From the NCBI GenBank assembly GCA_965153355.1, contig OZ231126.1, positions 111,848,001 to 111,912,000 on the forward strand: a DNA stretch of 64,000 bases. The letters are read 5' to 3'. The notes beneath the pieces were generated by a model. That model was not told where the DNA came from. It made no database searches and saw nothing but the letters and a program-made list of their open reading frames with translations. The translations under genes and the position numbers were made by a program. The stretch is from Flaccisagitta enflata (taxonomy: Eukaryota; Chaetognatha; Sagittoidea; Aphragmophora). Below, piece after piece: positions 9,935-19,089 of the stretch. The stretch's first letter is position 1. Every line of letters starts with the position of its first letter.

Positions 9935-9945
9935 GGGTACCACTT
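9935..9945. repeat. Target-site duplication GGGTACCACTT at the 5' end
   Basis: Perfect match to 6289-6299. It fixes the 5' boundary of the insertion. Confidence 0.9.
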
Positions 9946-10419
9946 CTTTGTTATTGTCGTTTCTAAGAATTTACGACAGTTTTTCTCTGATGATTCTAGC
10001 GATTTTTAGGGCCTTAATAGCGAATTTTTGTCAGCCAGAGTTAGCACCACACACTGGCCCGGTATCCAGCATATCTCACTCTCTCCAAATGATGAATGGC
10101 AATTTTATTTTTGAAAGATATAGTATTTTTATTTTTGAATTCAAGCCTGGTTGAACCCAGATAGACCTATCTCATTATGTTCACGTCCCTGGACCAGCTG
10201 GAGTAGGCAAAGAAGTGTGTTCAACTTTATGACGGTTCACAATCGAGATTTTTGGCTCGTATGTCGAGAAGCATGACATCAGCTAGTATTTCAAATTTCA
10301 GGACAATCGCATCAATAGTTTAGAAGTTACAGCCTTTTTCATACTTAAAAAGTAAAAGAGAAAAGCGACATTCTTTTTTTCCGTTCTTTCTTTGAACTCG
10401 CCCCCAATCAATTTTTTAA
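9946..10419. other. Unassigned AT-rich sequence
   Basis: No coding frame beyond short chance ORFs. A CCAGCTGGAGTA phrase (about 10194) has similar phrases near 11121 and 11196, perhaps a decayed dispersed repeat. Confidence 0.5.
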
Positions 10420-10880
10420 AATTTTTTGAAAAAAGTAAGGTTACAGGATTTTGGATACAGGCGAATTAAACAATTTCCTATCGATTGCACCTCACTTTTA
10501 AAAACCATTTTTCAAAAAAATATTTTGTGATTTTTTTCTTTAAGTCCCTGACGTGCGACACAAAAATTTTCAAAGTTTTTTGAAAAAAAAATGAAAATAT
10601 AAGATTTTGGATCTAGGCAAATCAAACAATTCCCTATTGATTGCACCCCACTTATAAAAACCATTTTTCAAAAAAATATTTTGTGATTTTTTTTCTAAGT
10701 CTCTGACGCGCGACACAAAAATTTTCTAAGTTTTTTGTAAAAAAGTGAAAATAAAAGATTTGGATCTAGGCAAATCAAACAATTTCCTATTGATTGCACC
10801 CCACTTTTGAAAACCATTTTTTAAAAAAATATTTTGTAATTTTTTTTTCTAAGTCCCTGATTGCACCCCACTTTTTTTTC
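10420..10880. repeat. Tandem repeat, about 155-bp unit, three copies
   Basis: The phrase TTGGATCTAGGC or a close variant occurs at 10451, 10607 and 10760, giving spacings of 156 and 153. Each unit also holds GATTGCACCCCACTT, AAAAATATTTTGTGA and CCCTGACGYGCGACAC. The last unit is truncated and fused to a second GATTGCACCCCACTT. Confidence 0.85.
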
Positions 10881-11389
10881 CAAAAAAAAAATTTCAATAA
10901 GGGCTTTTTTGGGGGCCCTTAGGGGCCCCTAAAAAGAAAATAATGATGTTTAGTTAAAGCCGATGGCGAGAGAAATCGAATCTCCAAAAAAAAAAAACAA
11001 GAACACCTAGATCAGTGGTGATTTGCGCCTTCAATGACTCTCAACACTTCAGGGGGCGAGTTTTTTTCAAAACGTGATGTGCATTCAGCCTTAGAAATTT
11101 TTAGTTGTTGCTCGTTCCCTAGCTGGAGTCAAGGCCATTTTGAGTACAAAACTTGCCGAAATAATTAGGTCTTCATAAAATCATAATTCCTGTCCCAGTT
11201 GGAGTAAAACTTTGGGACTCATTCGACGCGTATTTTTAGTAGTTTTCCTACAAAAAATTTCACCTCAATCGGTTAACTGGTTGCAGAGAAAATTGAGTTT
11301 CTATTCAAACAAGGCCAACACCTATAAGTCGCGTGCAGGACAAAAATAACTGAACTGACCTGACTCCTTATTGTATCTTTTTATTGAAA
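10881..11389. other. Unassigned AT-rich sequence
   Basis: Contains a GGGGGCCCTTAGGGGCCCCT near-palindrome (about 10910-10930) and CAGYTGGAGT phrases. No coding frame was recognised. Confidence 0.5.
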
Positions 11390-12198
11390 ATCAGACTTAA
11401 ACGCAACCCAAAACAGACCCAAACCAGACTCAAACCAGACTCAAACAAGACTCAAACCAGACTCAAACCAGACTCAAACGAGACTCAAACCAGAATTAAA
11501 CCAGACCAAAAACAGACCTAAATCAGACATAAACCAGACATAAACCAGACATAAACCAGACATAAACCAGATTTAAGCCAGACTCAAACCAGACTCAAAC
11601 CAGACTCAATCCAGACTCAAACCAGACTCAAACCAGACTCAAACCAGACTCAAACCAGACTCAAACCAGACTTAAACCAGACTCAAACCAGGCTCAAACC
11701 AGGCTCAAACCAGGCTCAAACCAGGCTCAAACCAGACTCAAACCAGACTCAAACCAGACTCAAACCAGACTCAAACCAGAATGAAACCAAACCAAAACCA
11801 GACCAAAACCAGACCAAAACCAGACCTAAATCAGACCTAAATCAAACATAAACCAGACAAAAACCAGACATACACCAGACCTAAACCAGACCTAACCCAG
11901 ACCTAAACCAGACATAAATCAGACATGAACCAGTCTTAAACCAGACTTAAACCAGACTTTAACCAGACTTAAACCGTACTTAAACCAGACTTAAACCAGA
12001 CTTAAACAAGACTTAAACCATACTTATCTTTAATATCATTTTAACCAGCAGACTTAAACCAGCAGACTTAAACCATTAGACCAGCAGACTTAAACCATTA
12101 GATTTAAACCAGCAGACTTAAACCAGCAAACTTTAACCAGCAGACTTAACCCATTAGATTTAAACCAGCAGACTTAAACCAGCAGATTTAAACCAGCA
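11390..12198. repeat. 11-bp minisatellite (CAGACTCAAAC)n grading to a 14-bp form
   Basis: About 70 units. The unit drifts along the array: CAGACTCAAAC, then CAGACATAAAC, CAGACCTAAAC and CAGACTTAAAC, and at the right end a longer CAGCAGACTTAAAC form. The array is cut at 12199 by a TA-flanked element and resumes at 13905. Confidence 0.93.
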
Positions 12199-12516
12199 TA
12201 CAGTAGAATCCCGCTCCAACGGACCCGTTACGAGCGGAAACCCGCCTCCAATGCATGATAAACTGGAGTCCCAACTTATTCCCTTTATATTTCTTGTTAG
12301 AAAATTCCGTCTAAACCGGTTCCATCTGTAGCAGAAATTTCGGCTTGAACGCAAGTTTTTTGGCCATGAAAGGTTGACTGTTCCCGCCCTGAATGGAAAT
12401 TAGCACTGACTGAGGAAAAATGGTAATTCAGGATTGGCGATGATCTGCATCGATTCGGAACTATCGGCGGAATGTAAGCGGTATGAGGAGGAGGAGGGGA
12501 AAAAGATGAAGCATAA

Positions 12517-12520
<4 letters not shown>

Positions 12521-12576
<56 letters not shown>

Positions 12577-12582
12577 AGAGAG
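12521..12582. repeat. (GA)n microsatellite
   Basis: An almost pure GA run with one AAG interruption, inside the pogo-like element. Confidence 0.95.
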
Positions 12583-12684
12583 GTGATGATGATGGGGATC
12601 TCTGAATTAACTCGTTCAAACGGATGGTTGAATTGACTCAAAATCCGTGAAAAGCTTGACTTCAAGGCAAGTTTTTCCCTTTTT

Positions 12685-13088
12685 GGGCAGCGGCCCCAAA
12701 GGGCCGATGTTCTGTAGGACACAGGGGTAAATTTCCATACGTCCGTACGTCCGTCTGTACGTCCGTCCCCCCCCAAAGCTTCTCAAGCCTCAAATTCCCA
12801 TCGGATAACATGGGAAATTGATGCAAAAATGCAAATTTCCCATTGAATAACATGGAAAAGTTACAAAAAAGCAAAACAATGCATGTTTCCCATTGAATAA
12901 CATGCAAAATTGATGAAAATAAGAAAAATGTAAAATTTCCATAGAATAACATGGCAAATTTACAAAAGTGCAAGTTCCCATTGAATATCATGGAAAATTG
13001 ATACTAAGGCCTCAAATATGCCCTCCCAGGACGTCTGGAAATTCACCCCTGTGTCCTACAGGACATCGGCCCTTTGGGGCCGCTGCCC
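12685..13088. mobile_element. Foldback element with 53-bp inverted repeats and an internal tandem repeat
   Basis: The left arm (12685-12737, starting GGGCAGCGGCCCCAAAGGGC) and the right arm (13036-13088) are inverted repeats with two mismatches in about 52 bp, and partial similarity runs a little further inward (ACGTCC). The arm holds its own small hairpin, GGCCCCAAAGGGCC. Between the arms is a CGTCCGTACGTCC microsatellite and a five-fold tandem repeat around CCCATTGAATAACATGG. No target duplication is evident. Confidence 0.75.
12797..13010. repeat. Tandem repeat around CCCATTGAATAACATGG, five units
   Basis: Unit starts are near 12797, 12840, 12889, 12940 and 12977, so the spacing is irregular (about 37-51 bp). 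Each unit core is followed by AAATTGATG or a variant. The block lies in the loop of the foldback element. Confidence 0.8.
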
Positions 13089-13354
13089 TGCTCTCACTCC
13101 ACTTCTTCAGCTAATCACACCAAGCAGGGCATCGGGTACTGCTGACCATGTGCGATCCTTGGATGACTTGTTTTATATTATTTTATTCTTCCTAAGTCAT
13201 TGCTTGTTCTCTATCGTTTGTTCATTTCCATTTTGTTTCGGGAATAATCGATACACGAATGGCGGGTGTATCTTATTCAAGTGTGTGTACCATACGGTCT
13301 TTTTTCTGTCCGTTTTATCTTTAAACGTCTGCTTGTATATCAGTTTCTATTGGC

Positions 13355-13814
<460 letters not shown>

Positions 13815-13904
13815 GACAGTGCAAATTGGCTCTAACGGAAGTCCGTTTCCAACAGATAAAGAAGTCCAGTCCCTTGAAATCCGTTCGAGCGGGGTTTGAC
13901 TGTA

Positions 13905-13976
13905 TTTAAACCAGCAGACTTTAACCATCAGACTTTACCCAGCAGACTTTAACCAGCAGACTTTAACCAGCAGACT
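13905..13976. repeat. Continuation of the 14-bp minisatellite
   Basis: Units of CAGCAGACTTTAAC continue the array interrupted by the pogo-like element. This is the evidence that the element was inserted into a pre-existing array. Confidence 0.85.
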
Positions 13977-15056
13977 GACCAAAAATGACCAAAAATGACC
14001 AAAAATGACCAAAAAGGACCAAAAAGGACCAAAATGACCAAAATGACCAAAATGACCAAAAATGACCAAAAATGACCAAAATGACCAAAGATGACCAAAG
14101 ATGACCAAAGATGACCAAAAATGACCAAAATGACCAAAAACGACCAAAAGCGACCAACAATGACCAAAAATGACCAAAAATGATCAAAAATGACCAAAAT
14201 GACCAAAATGACCAAAATGACCAAAATGACCAAAAATGACCAAAATGACAAAAAATAACCAAAAATGACCAAAATGACCAAATTGACCAAAATGACCAAA
14301 ATGACCAAAATGACCAAAAATGACCAATAATGACCAAAAATGACCAAAAATGACCAAAAATGATCAAAAATTACCAAAAATTACCAAAAATGACCCAAAT
14401 GACCTAAAATGACAAAAAATGACCAAAAATGACCAAGATGACCAAAATGACCAAAACGACCAAAATGACCAGAAATGACCAGAAATGACCCAAAATGACC
14501 AAAAATGATCAAGAATGACCAAAATGACCAAAATGACCAAAATGACCAAAAATGACCAAAAATGACCAAAAAGGACCAAAATGACCAAAATGACCAAAAT
14601 GACCAAAAATCACCAAAAATCACCAAAAATCACCAAAATGACCAAAGATGACCAAAGATGACCAAAGATGACCAAAAATGACCAAAATGACCAAAAACGA
14701 CCAAAAGCGACCAACAATGACCAAAAAAAATGATCAAAATGATCAAAAATTACCAAAAATTACCAAAAATGACCCAAATGACCTAAAATGACAAAAAATG
14801 ACCAAAAATGACCAAGATGACCAAAATGACCAAAATGACCAAAATGACTAAAACGACCAAAATAACCAAAAATGACCAGAAATGACCCAAAATGACCAAA
14901 AATGATCAAAAATGACCAAAATGACCAAAATGACCAAAATGACCAAAAATGACCAAAAATAATCAAAAATGACCAAAAATAATCAAAAATGACCAAAAAT
15001 GACCAAAAATGACCAAAATGACCAAAACTGACCAAAAATAACCAAAATTGACTAAA
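13977..15056. repeat. 9-10-bp minisatellite (TGACCAAAA)n
   Basis: More than 100 units of TGACCAAAA or TGACCAAAAA with point variants (TGATC, TTACC, CGACC). Variant blocks recur: 14361-14545 resembles 14740-14920, and 14085-14160 resembles 14640-14720. The array therefore grew by duplication of multi-unit blocks. Minus-strand frames rich in WSF/VIFGHF are artefacts of the period. Confidence 0.93.
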
Positions 15057-15522
15057 AGTAGGGTACTAAGCTGCGGCAAACCAAGGAGAAATAGGGTGAA
15101 ATAAAAGATGTCGTAATTTCTTAATCACGTTTGCTATACCAAAAATGATTTAATACGATAAATACTTGATCAATTATCAATCAGAATAACTTGGAAACGC
15201 ATAATAATCTTATCCTGTGTCTTTTTTCGCGATGAAATTCTTAAGATTCGAAAGAAAATAGAGAAGTGCCTTGAAAATCATCTCCTGAGTTAAGATAGAG
15301 GCCAACTCGCGAAAACACGCCATACCACCTTGTAGATAAGCTAACGGTGAATTCAAATCTGTTTTCGGAAATGATTTTCAATGTGGCGAAGATTGGCGAG
15401 AGACAAAACTGTTAGCCTTTGCTATAAGAGCAATTATTGGGATAATCAATACCATCATGAATTTGACAGGCAGAGTAGACGCAAACGGACTGCATGTTGC
15501 CTATCTATGGAAACACCTTTTC
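15057..15522. other. Unassigned sequence
   Basis: No tandem structure, and only short frames without recognisable motifs. Confidence 0.5.
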
Positions 15523-15600
15523 AGTTGCGGACACGCAACTCTATTAGAGACCTTATCCGTCTGTCCATCCATCTATTGGTCCGTTGGTCCATGAGCATGA
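15523..15600 (-). repeat. Dispersed palindrome/GGAC repeat, copy B
   Basis: Reverse orientation: the palindrome AGTTGCGGACACGCAACT at 15523-15540, then CTATTAGAG, then a CCGT/CCAT run (15555-15592). Confidence 0.65.
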
Positions 15601-15750
15601 GTCAATAAGTGGAAAACCAGCGATTTACAGCTTTTTGTGCAAGTGTCTGTGTTGGAAAGGGTGTTGGGTGGGATGTTGGTTGTGGATGAGGGTTGGCTGC
15701 CCCTGCCCACCTGTCCGCAACAATATTGTGACCCCGCGTCACTTGTTTTC

Positions 15751-15840
15751 AGTTGCATGCATGCCACTCTATAACTCGCTATGACCATTGGTCTATCCAT
15801 GTGTCTGTCGGCCAATCAATAAAGCTTAGTTTTGTTGGCA
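15751..15840 (-). repeat. Dispersed palindrome/GGAC repeat, copy C
   Basis: The palindrome AGTTGCATGCATGCCACT at 15751-15768, then CTATAAC, then a decayed TCCATGTGTCTGTCGG run. It begins 228 bp after copy B and 210 bp before copy D. Confidence 0.6.
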
Positions 15841-15960
15841 TCTACGGTCAGTTTTTGCATTACTGCTCCTGTTTCAATGCTATGCTTGCCTTTTTTCATA
15901 ACTTTCACTGCCAACCCGCACGCAACTTGGATAGTCGAGTATCTGCCATCCTGCCTTGTT

Positions 15961-16055
15961 AGTCACGTGCTGCGCGACTCTACACCCCGCTCTACACCCC
16001 GACTCCATCTGTCCGTTGGTTGGTCGGTCCGTCACATTTTACTTTTTTTATGACC
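15961..16055 (-). repeat. Dispersed palindrome/GGAC repeat, copy D
   Basis: Palindrome-like AGTCACGTGCTGCGCGACT at 15961-15979, then TCTACACCCCGCTCTACACC, a CCGTTGGTTGGTCGGTCC run, and GTCACATTTTACTTTTTTTA. The last phrase is the reverse complement of the A-rich lead of copy A. Confidence 0.7.
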
Positions 16056-16255
16056 TAAATATGGCCCCTGCCCACCCGCACGCGACTGGGGTAGCAATGT
16101 ATCCGGCCTTGTTTTATTTTAAATGGAATTAGTAGCTGATGTAGCCCTCGAATTGGCCGCAGCCCCTGCCCACATGCATTCAACTGGGGTTAATATTTAT
16201 CCAATATCTAGCCTTGTTATCATGTGGTTCAAATCAAACAATAATGTGAATGTGG

Positions 16256-16258
<3 letters not shown>

Positions 16259-16334
<76 letters not shown>

Positions 16335-16350
16335 TGTGTGTGCGCGCGTG
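16259..16350. repeat. (TG)n microsatellite
   Basis: A nearly pure TG run ending in TGCGCGCGTG. Confidence 0.95.
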
Positions 16351-16804
16351 AGATTGATTTGAAATCATACGAGCAATGTGGTTTATTCTTTACTTTTAAC
16401 ATATTGAGTTAAAAAATAACTACTTGCATGATATTCTGTCATTAGTAATGGCCCATTACTCAAATCTTATCACTCATGGTCGGTCTAGGTGGTGCCAGCA
16501 TCATCACAAGAATCCATATTAGTCATCTGGTAAGTTTTTAGCTTGAATCTGCCCAGATTGACTCATTGCAAGACACCGTACAGCTTCATTTTCTTGGAAA
16601 AAAGAAAGTGCCAGGCACAGAGAGGCAGATATCAATTATCTATACCACTCCAGGCGTCATGAAATGAGTCAAAAGTGTCCTTTAGGTCTGTAATTGGTCT
16701 GACCCATGTAAATACGAGCCGATTGATATGCGGGAGGCCATTTTCTAACATTTTAGCTGATTTCGTATTATTACCCTACTAAAAGCAACTAATACCCAAA
16801 AACA
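16351..16804. other. Unassigned sequence
   Basis: No coding frame, tandem repeat or element end was recognised. Confidence 0.5.
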
Positions 16805-16924
16805 ACAAAAAAATGACTCAAAATAACTCCAGACGACCCAAAAAGACGAAAAAAAGCAAAGTGTTACAGACGGACCGACGGACCGACGGAGCGGGTTGTA
16901 AAGTCGCGTGCACGCGACTAAAAA
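16805..16924 (+). repeat. Dispersed palindrome/GGAC repeat, copy E (best preserved)
   Basis: TGACTCAAAATAACTCC-type lead, AAAAAGCAAAGTGTTACA, a GACGGACC run (16869-16890), GCGGGTTGTA, then a perfect 18-bp palindrome AGTCGCGTGCACGCGACT at 16902-16919 and AAAAA. This copy defines the family layout. Confidence 0.75.
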
Positions 16925-17137
16925 AGGCATTTTTTTTTCCCTTTTTTCTGACACGGTTTATAGCAACTCAGTGTACGCACATGTACGCAAGATATGGCTC
17001 CCACGGCAATGATAGATCCAAAGTATGATGCATTGGGGTCTTAAAGCCGCGTGGCGAGCCAAGGCGACTACAACTTATTATTCACCATTAGGTAAAAAAT
17101 CTTGAAAGAGTATGGGTCCGCGACTGGGGTCAATCAG
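16925..17137. other. Unassigned sequence
   Basis: Short stretch with a CCGCGACTGGGGTCAAT phrase (about 17118), like the CGCGACTGGGG motif near 16080. Nothing else was recognised. Confidence 0.4.
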
Positions 17138-17785
17138 TGTTGTCAAATGGCGTTGTCCGACGGCGTTGTCAAACGGCGTTGTCCAACGGCGTTGTCCAAC
17201 GGCGTTGTCCAACGGCGTTTTCCAACGGCGTTGTCCAACGGCGTTGTCCAACGGCGTTGTCCAACGGCGTTGTCCAACGGCGTTGTCCAATGGCGTTGTC
17301 CAACGGCGTTGTCCAATGGCGTTGTCCTAAGGCGTTGTCCTATGGCGTTGTAATACGGCGTTGTAATACGGCGTTGTAATACGGCGTTGTTATACGGCGT
17401 TGTTATACGGCGTTGTTATACGGCGTTGTAATACGGCGTTGTAATACGGCGTTGTAATACGGCGTTGTAATACGGCGTTGTAAAACGGCGTTGTAAAATG
17501 GCGTTGTCAAATGGCGTTGTCAAAATACATTGTCAAACGACATTGTCAAACGACATTGTCAAACAACATTGTCAAACAACATTGTCAAACGACATTGTCA
17601 AATGACATTGTCAAACAACATTGTCAAATGACATTGTCAAATGGAATTGTCAAATGGCATTGACAAATGGCATTGTCAAACGGCATTGTCAAATGGCATT
17701 GTCAAATGGCATTGTCAAATGGCATTGTCAAACGGCATTGGCAACAGTATTGTCAAACGGCATTGTCAAATGGCATTGTCAGACA
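17138..17785. repeat. 13-bp minisatellite (CGGCGTTGTCCAA)n
   Basis: About 50 units with ordered variant zones: GGCGTTGTCCAAC at the left, then GGCGTTGTAATAC, a few GGCGTTGTTATAC, GACATTGTCAAAC in the middle, and GGCATTGTCAAAT at the right. Frames in this region show a 13-residue period as a by-product and are not genes. Confidence 0.95.
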
Positions 17786-17796
17786 GATGTGTTAAG

Positions 17797-19079
17797 CTGT
17801 TTCACTTTGAGTCTCTGTAGCAAGTTTTAATCAAATTGATGGAAGACGGCCAAAATTATGCAAGTTTTTTTCACTTTTAAGAAGGTAGGGTGGTTGAGTA
17901 ATAAACTGGTTTTGCCGGTTAACATGCTAAAATTGTGTTAAATAATCAGGGGTGTATAAAGTTGAGTATTCCCCCCCCCCCCGGTGGGGGGGGGGAATAA
18001 AATCAAAGGGTTTGGAGATGGGGAAGAAAATCAAAAGTTTAAAAAAAAGAAAAAAGAAATTTTTCGAAGATCTAACATTTTTGGTAGTACCAAAAGGTAA
18101 AATACAATTACTACAACACAATTTAACACTATTCAAACCCAAAATATACTGTTTTATAGCTTTGAGGGGAAAAAATCAAAGATTTTGTAACGCGATGCGA
18201 CGCGTCGCGGGGAAGAAAATCAAAGGCAGGGGGGGGGAATAAAATCAAAAGCCGCGCAACTATATACGCCCCTGGTTAAATCATTTACAAACATCGATTC
18301 GTTTTATTTTGAGTCTACATACCAAGTTTTAACCAAATTGGTTGAAAATGATTTAAGTTTTGCACATTTATCACTTTTAGGGTGGTAGGCTGGCTGGCTG
18401 GTAGGCCAGTTAGCATGCTAAAATCTTTATAAATCAAATTCATATGTTGAGTCCTTCCATTTAGGGACTACATACCAAGTTTCAACCAAATCGGTTGAAA
18501 AATGCTGAAGTTATGCACATTTTTCACTTTTAGGCTAGTGAGCTAGTTGAGTGGTAGGCTGGTTTGGCCGGTTAGCATGCTAAAACCTTTACAATTCAAA
18601 TACATATGTTGAGTTCTTTCATTTAGAGACTACATACCAAGTTTCAACCAAATTGGTTGAAAAATGCCGAAGTTATGCACATTTTTTACTTTCAGGCTGG
18701 TAGGCTAGTTGGGTGGTAGGCTGGTTTGGCCGGTTAGCATACTAAAATCTATACAATTCAAATACATATGTTGAGTCCTTCCATTTAGAGACTACATACC
18801 AAGTTTCAACCAAATTGGTTGAAAAATGCTGAAGTTATGCACATTTTTCACTTTTAGGCTAGTGAGCTAGTTGAGTGGTAGGCTGGTTTGGCCGGTTAGC
18901 ATGCTAAAACCTTTACAATTCAAATACATATGTTGAGTTCTTTCATTTAATGACTACATACCGAGTTTCAACCAAATTGGTTGAAAAATGATGAAGTTGT
19001 GCACGTTTTTCGCTTTTAGGCTGGTAGGCTGGTTGGGTGGTAGGCCGGTTTGGCCGGTTAACATGCTAAAATCTGTACA
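17797..19079. repeat. 162-bp tandem array, six to seven units
   Basis: The phrase GTTAGCATGCTAAAA or a variant occurs at 17918, 18409, 18571, 18733, 18895 and 19057. The last four spacings are exactly 162; the first (491) is 162 plus an inserted element. Each unit also has ACATACCAAGTTTCAACCAA, TTATGCACATTTTTCAC and repeated GGTAGGCTGG. The array is cut by the N gap, so its true length is unknown. Confidence 0.93.
17947..18274. mobile_element. Poly-C inverted-repeat (MITE-like) element, 328 bp
   Basis: The ends are inverted repeats (left CAGGGGTGTATAAAGTTG, right reversed CAGGGGCGTATATAGTTG). Next to them are C/G runs and GGGAATAAAATCAAA phrases on both sides. It interrupts the first 162-bp unit. 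The flanks TTAAATAAT and (one base out) TTAAATCAT are a likely 9-bp target duplication with one mismatch. No coding capacity. A partial copy lies at 320-396. The superfamily is unclear: CAG ends and an 8-9-bp duplication would be compatible with hAT. Confidence 0.75.
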
Positions 19080-19089
19080 NNNNNNNNNN
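19080..19089. other. Assembly gap (10 N)
   Basis: Ten N bases exactly where the 162-bp array changes to the 967-bp satellite. The number may be a placeholder, and adjacency across it is unproven. Confidence 1.

Larger units (their letters stand above)
15690..16225. repeat. Recurring CCCCTGCCCACCCGCACGCG segments
   Basis: Related phrases near 15693, 15905, 16065 and 16160, the better-kept ones followed by GACTGGGGTA and GCCTTGTT-like endings. With the palindromes at 15523, 15751 and 15961 they suggest a decayed tandem of roughly 220-bp units. Exact unit borders cannot be set by eye. Confidence 0.5.

Noticed and set aside
10392-11066. ACTCGCCCCC inverted pair around the 155-bp tandem repeat
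   Set aside because: Only 10 bp match, and the neighbouring bases do not pair; too weak to call element ends.
13935-15035. Minus-strand frames rich in WSF and VIFGHF
   Set aside because: Translation of the 9-10-bp minisatellite, not genes or membrane proteins.
16902-16924. Palindrome followed by CTAA as a possible Helitron 3' end
   Set aside because: In Helitrons the hairpin lies about 10 bases before CTRR; here the CT is part of the palindrome, and no TC 5' end with helicase or related copies was seen.
17078-17379. Frames with a 13-residue repeat (CPTALSNGVVQRR)
   Set aside because: Follows from the 13-bp unit read in three frames; no other evidence for a protein.
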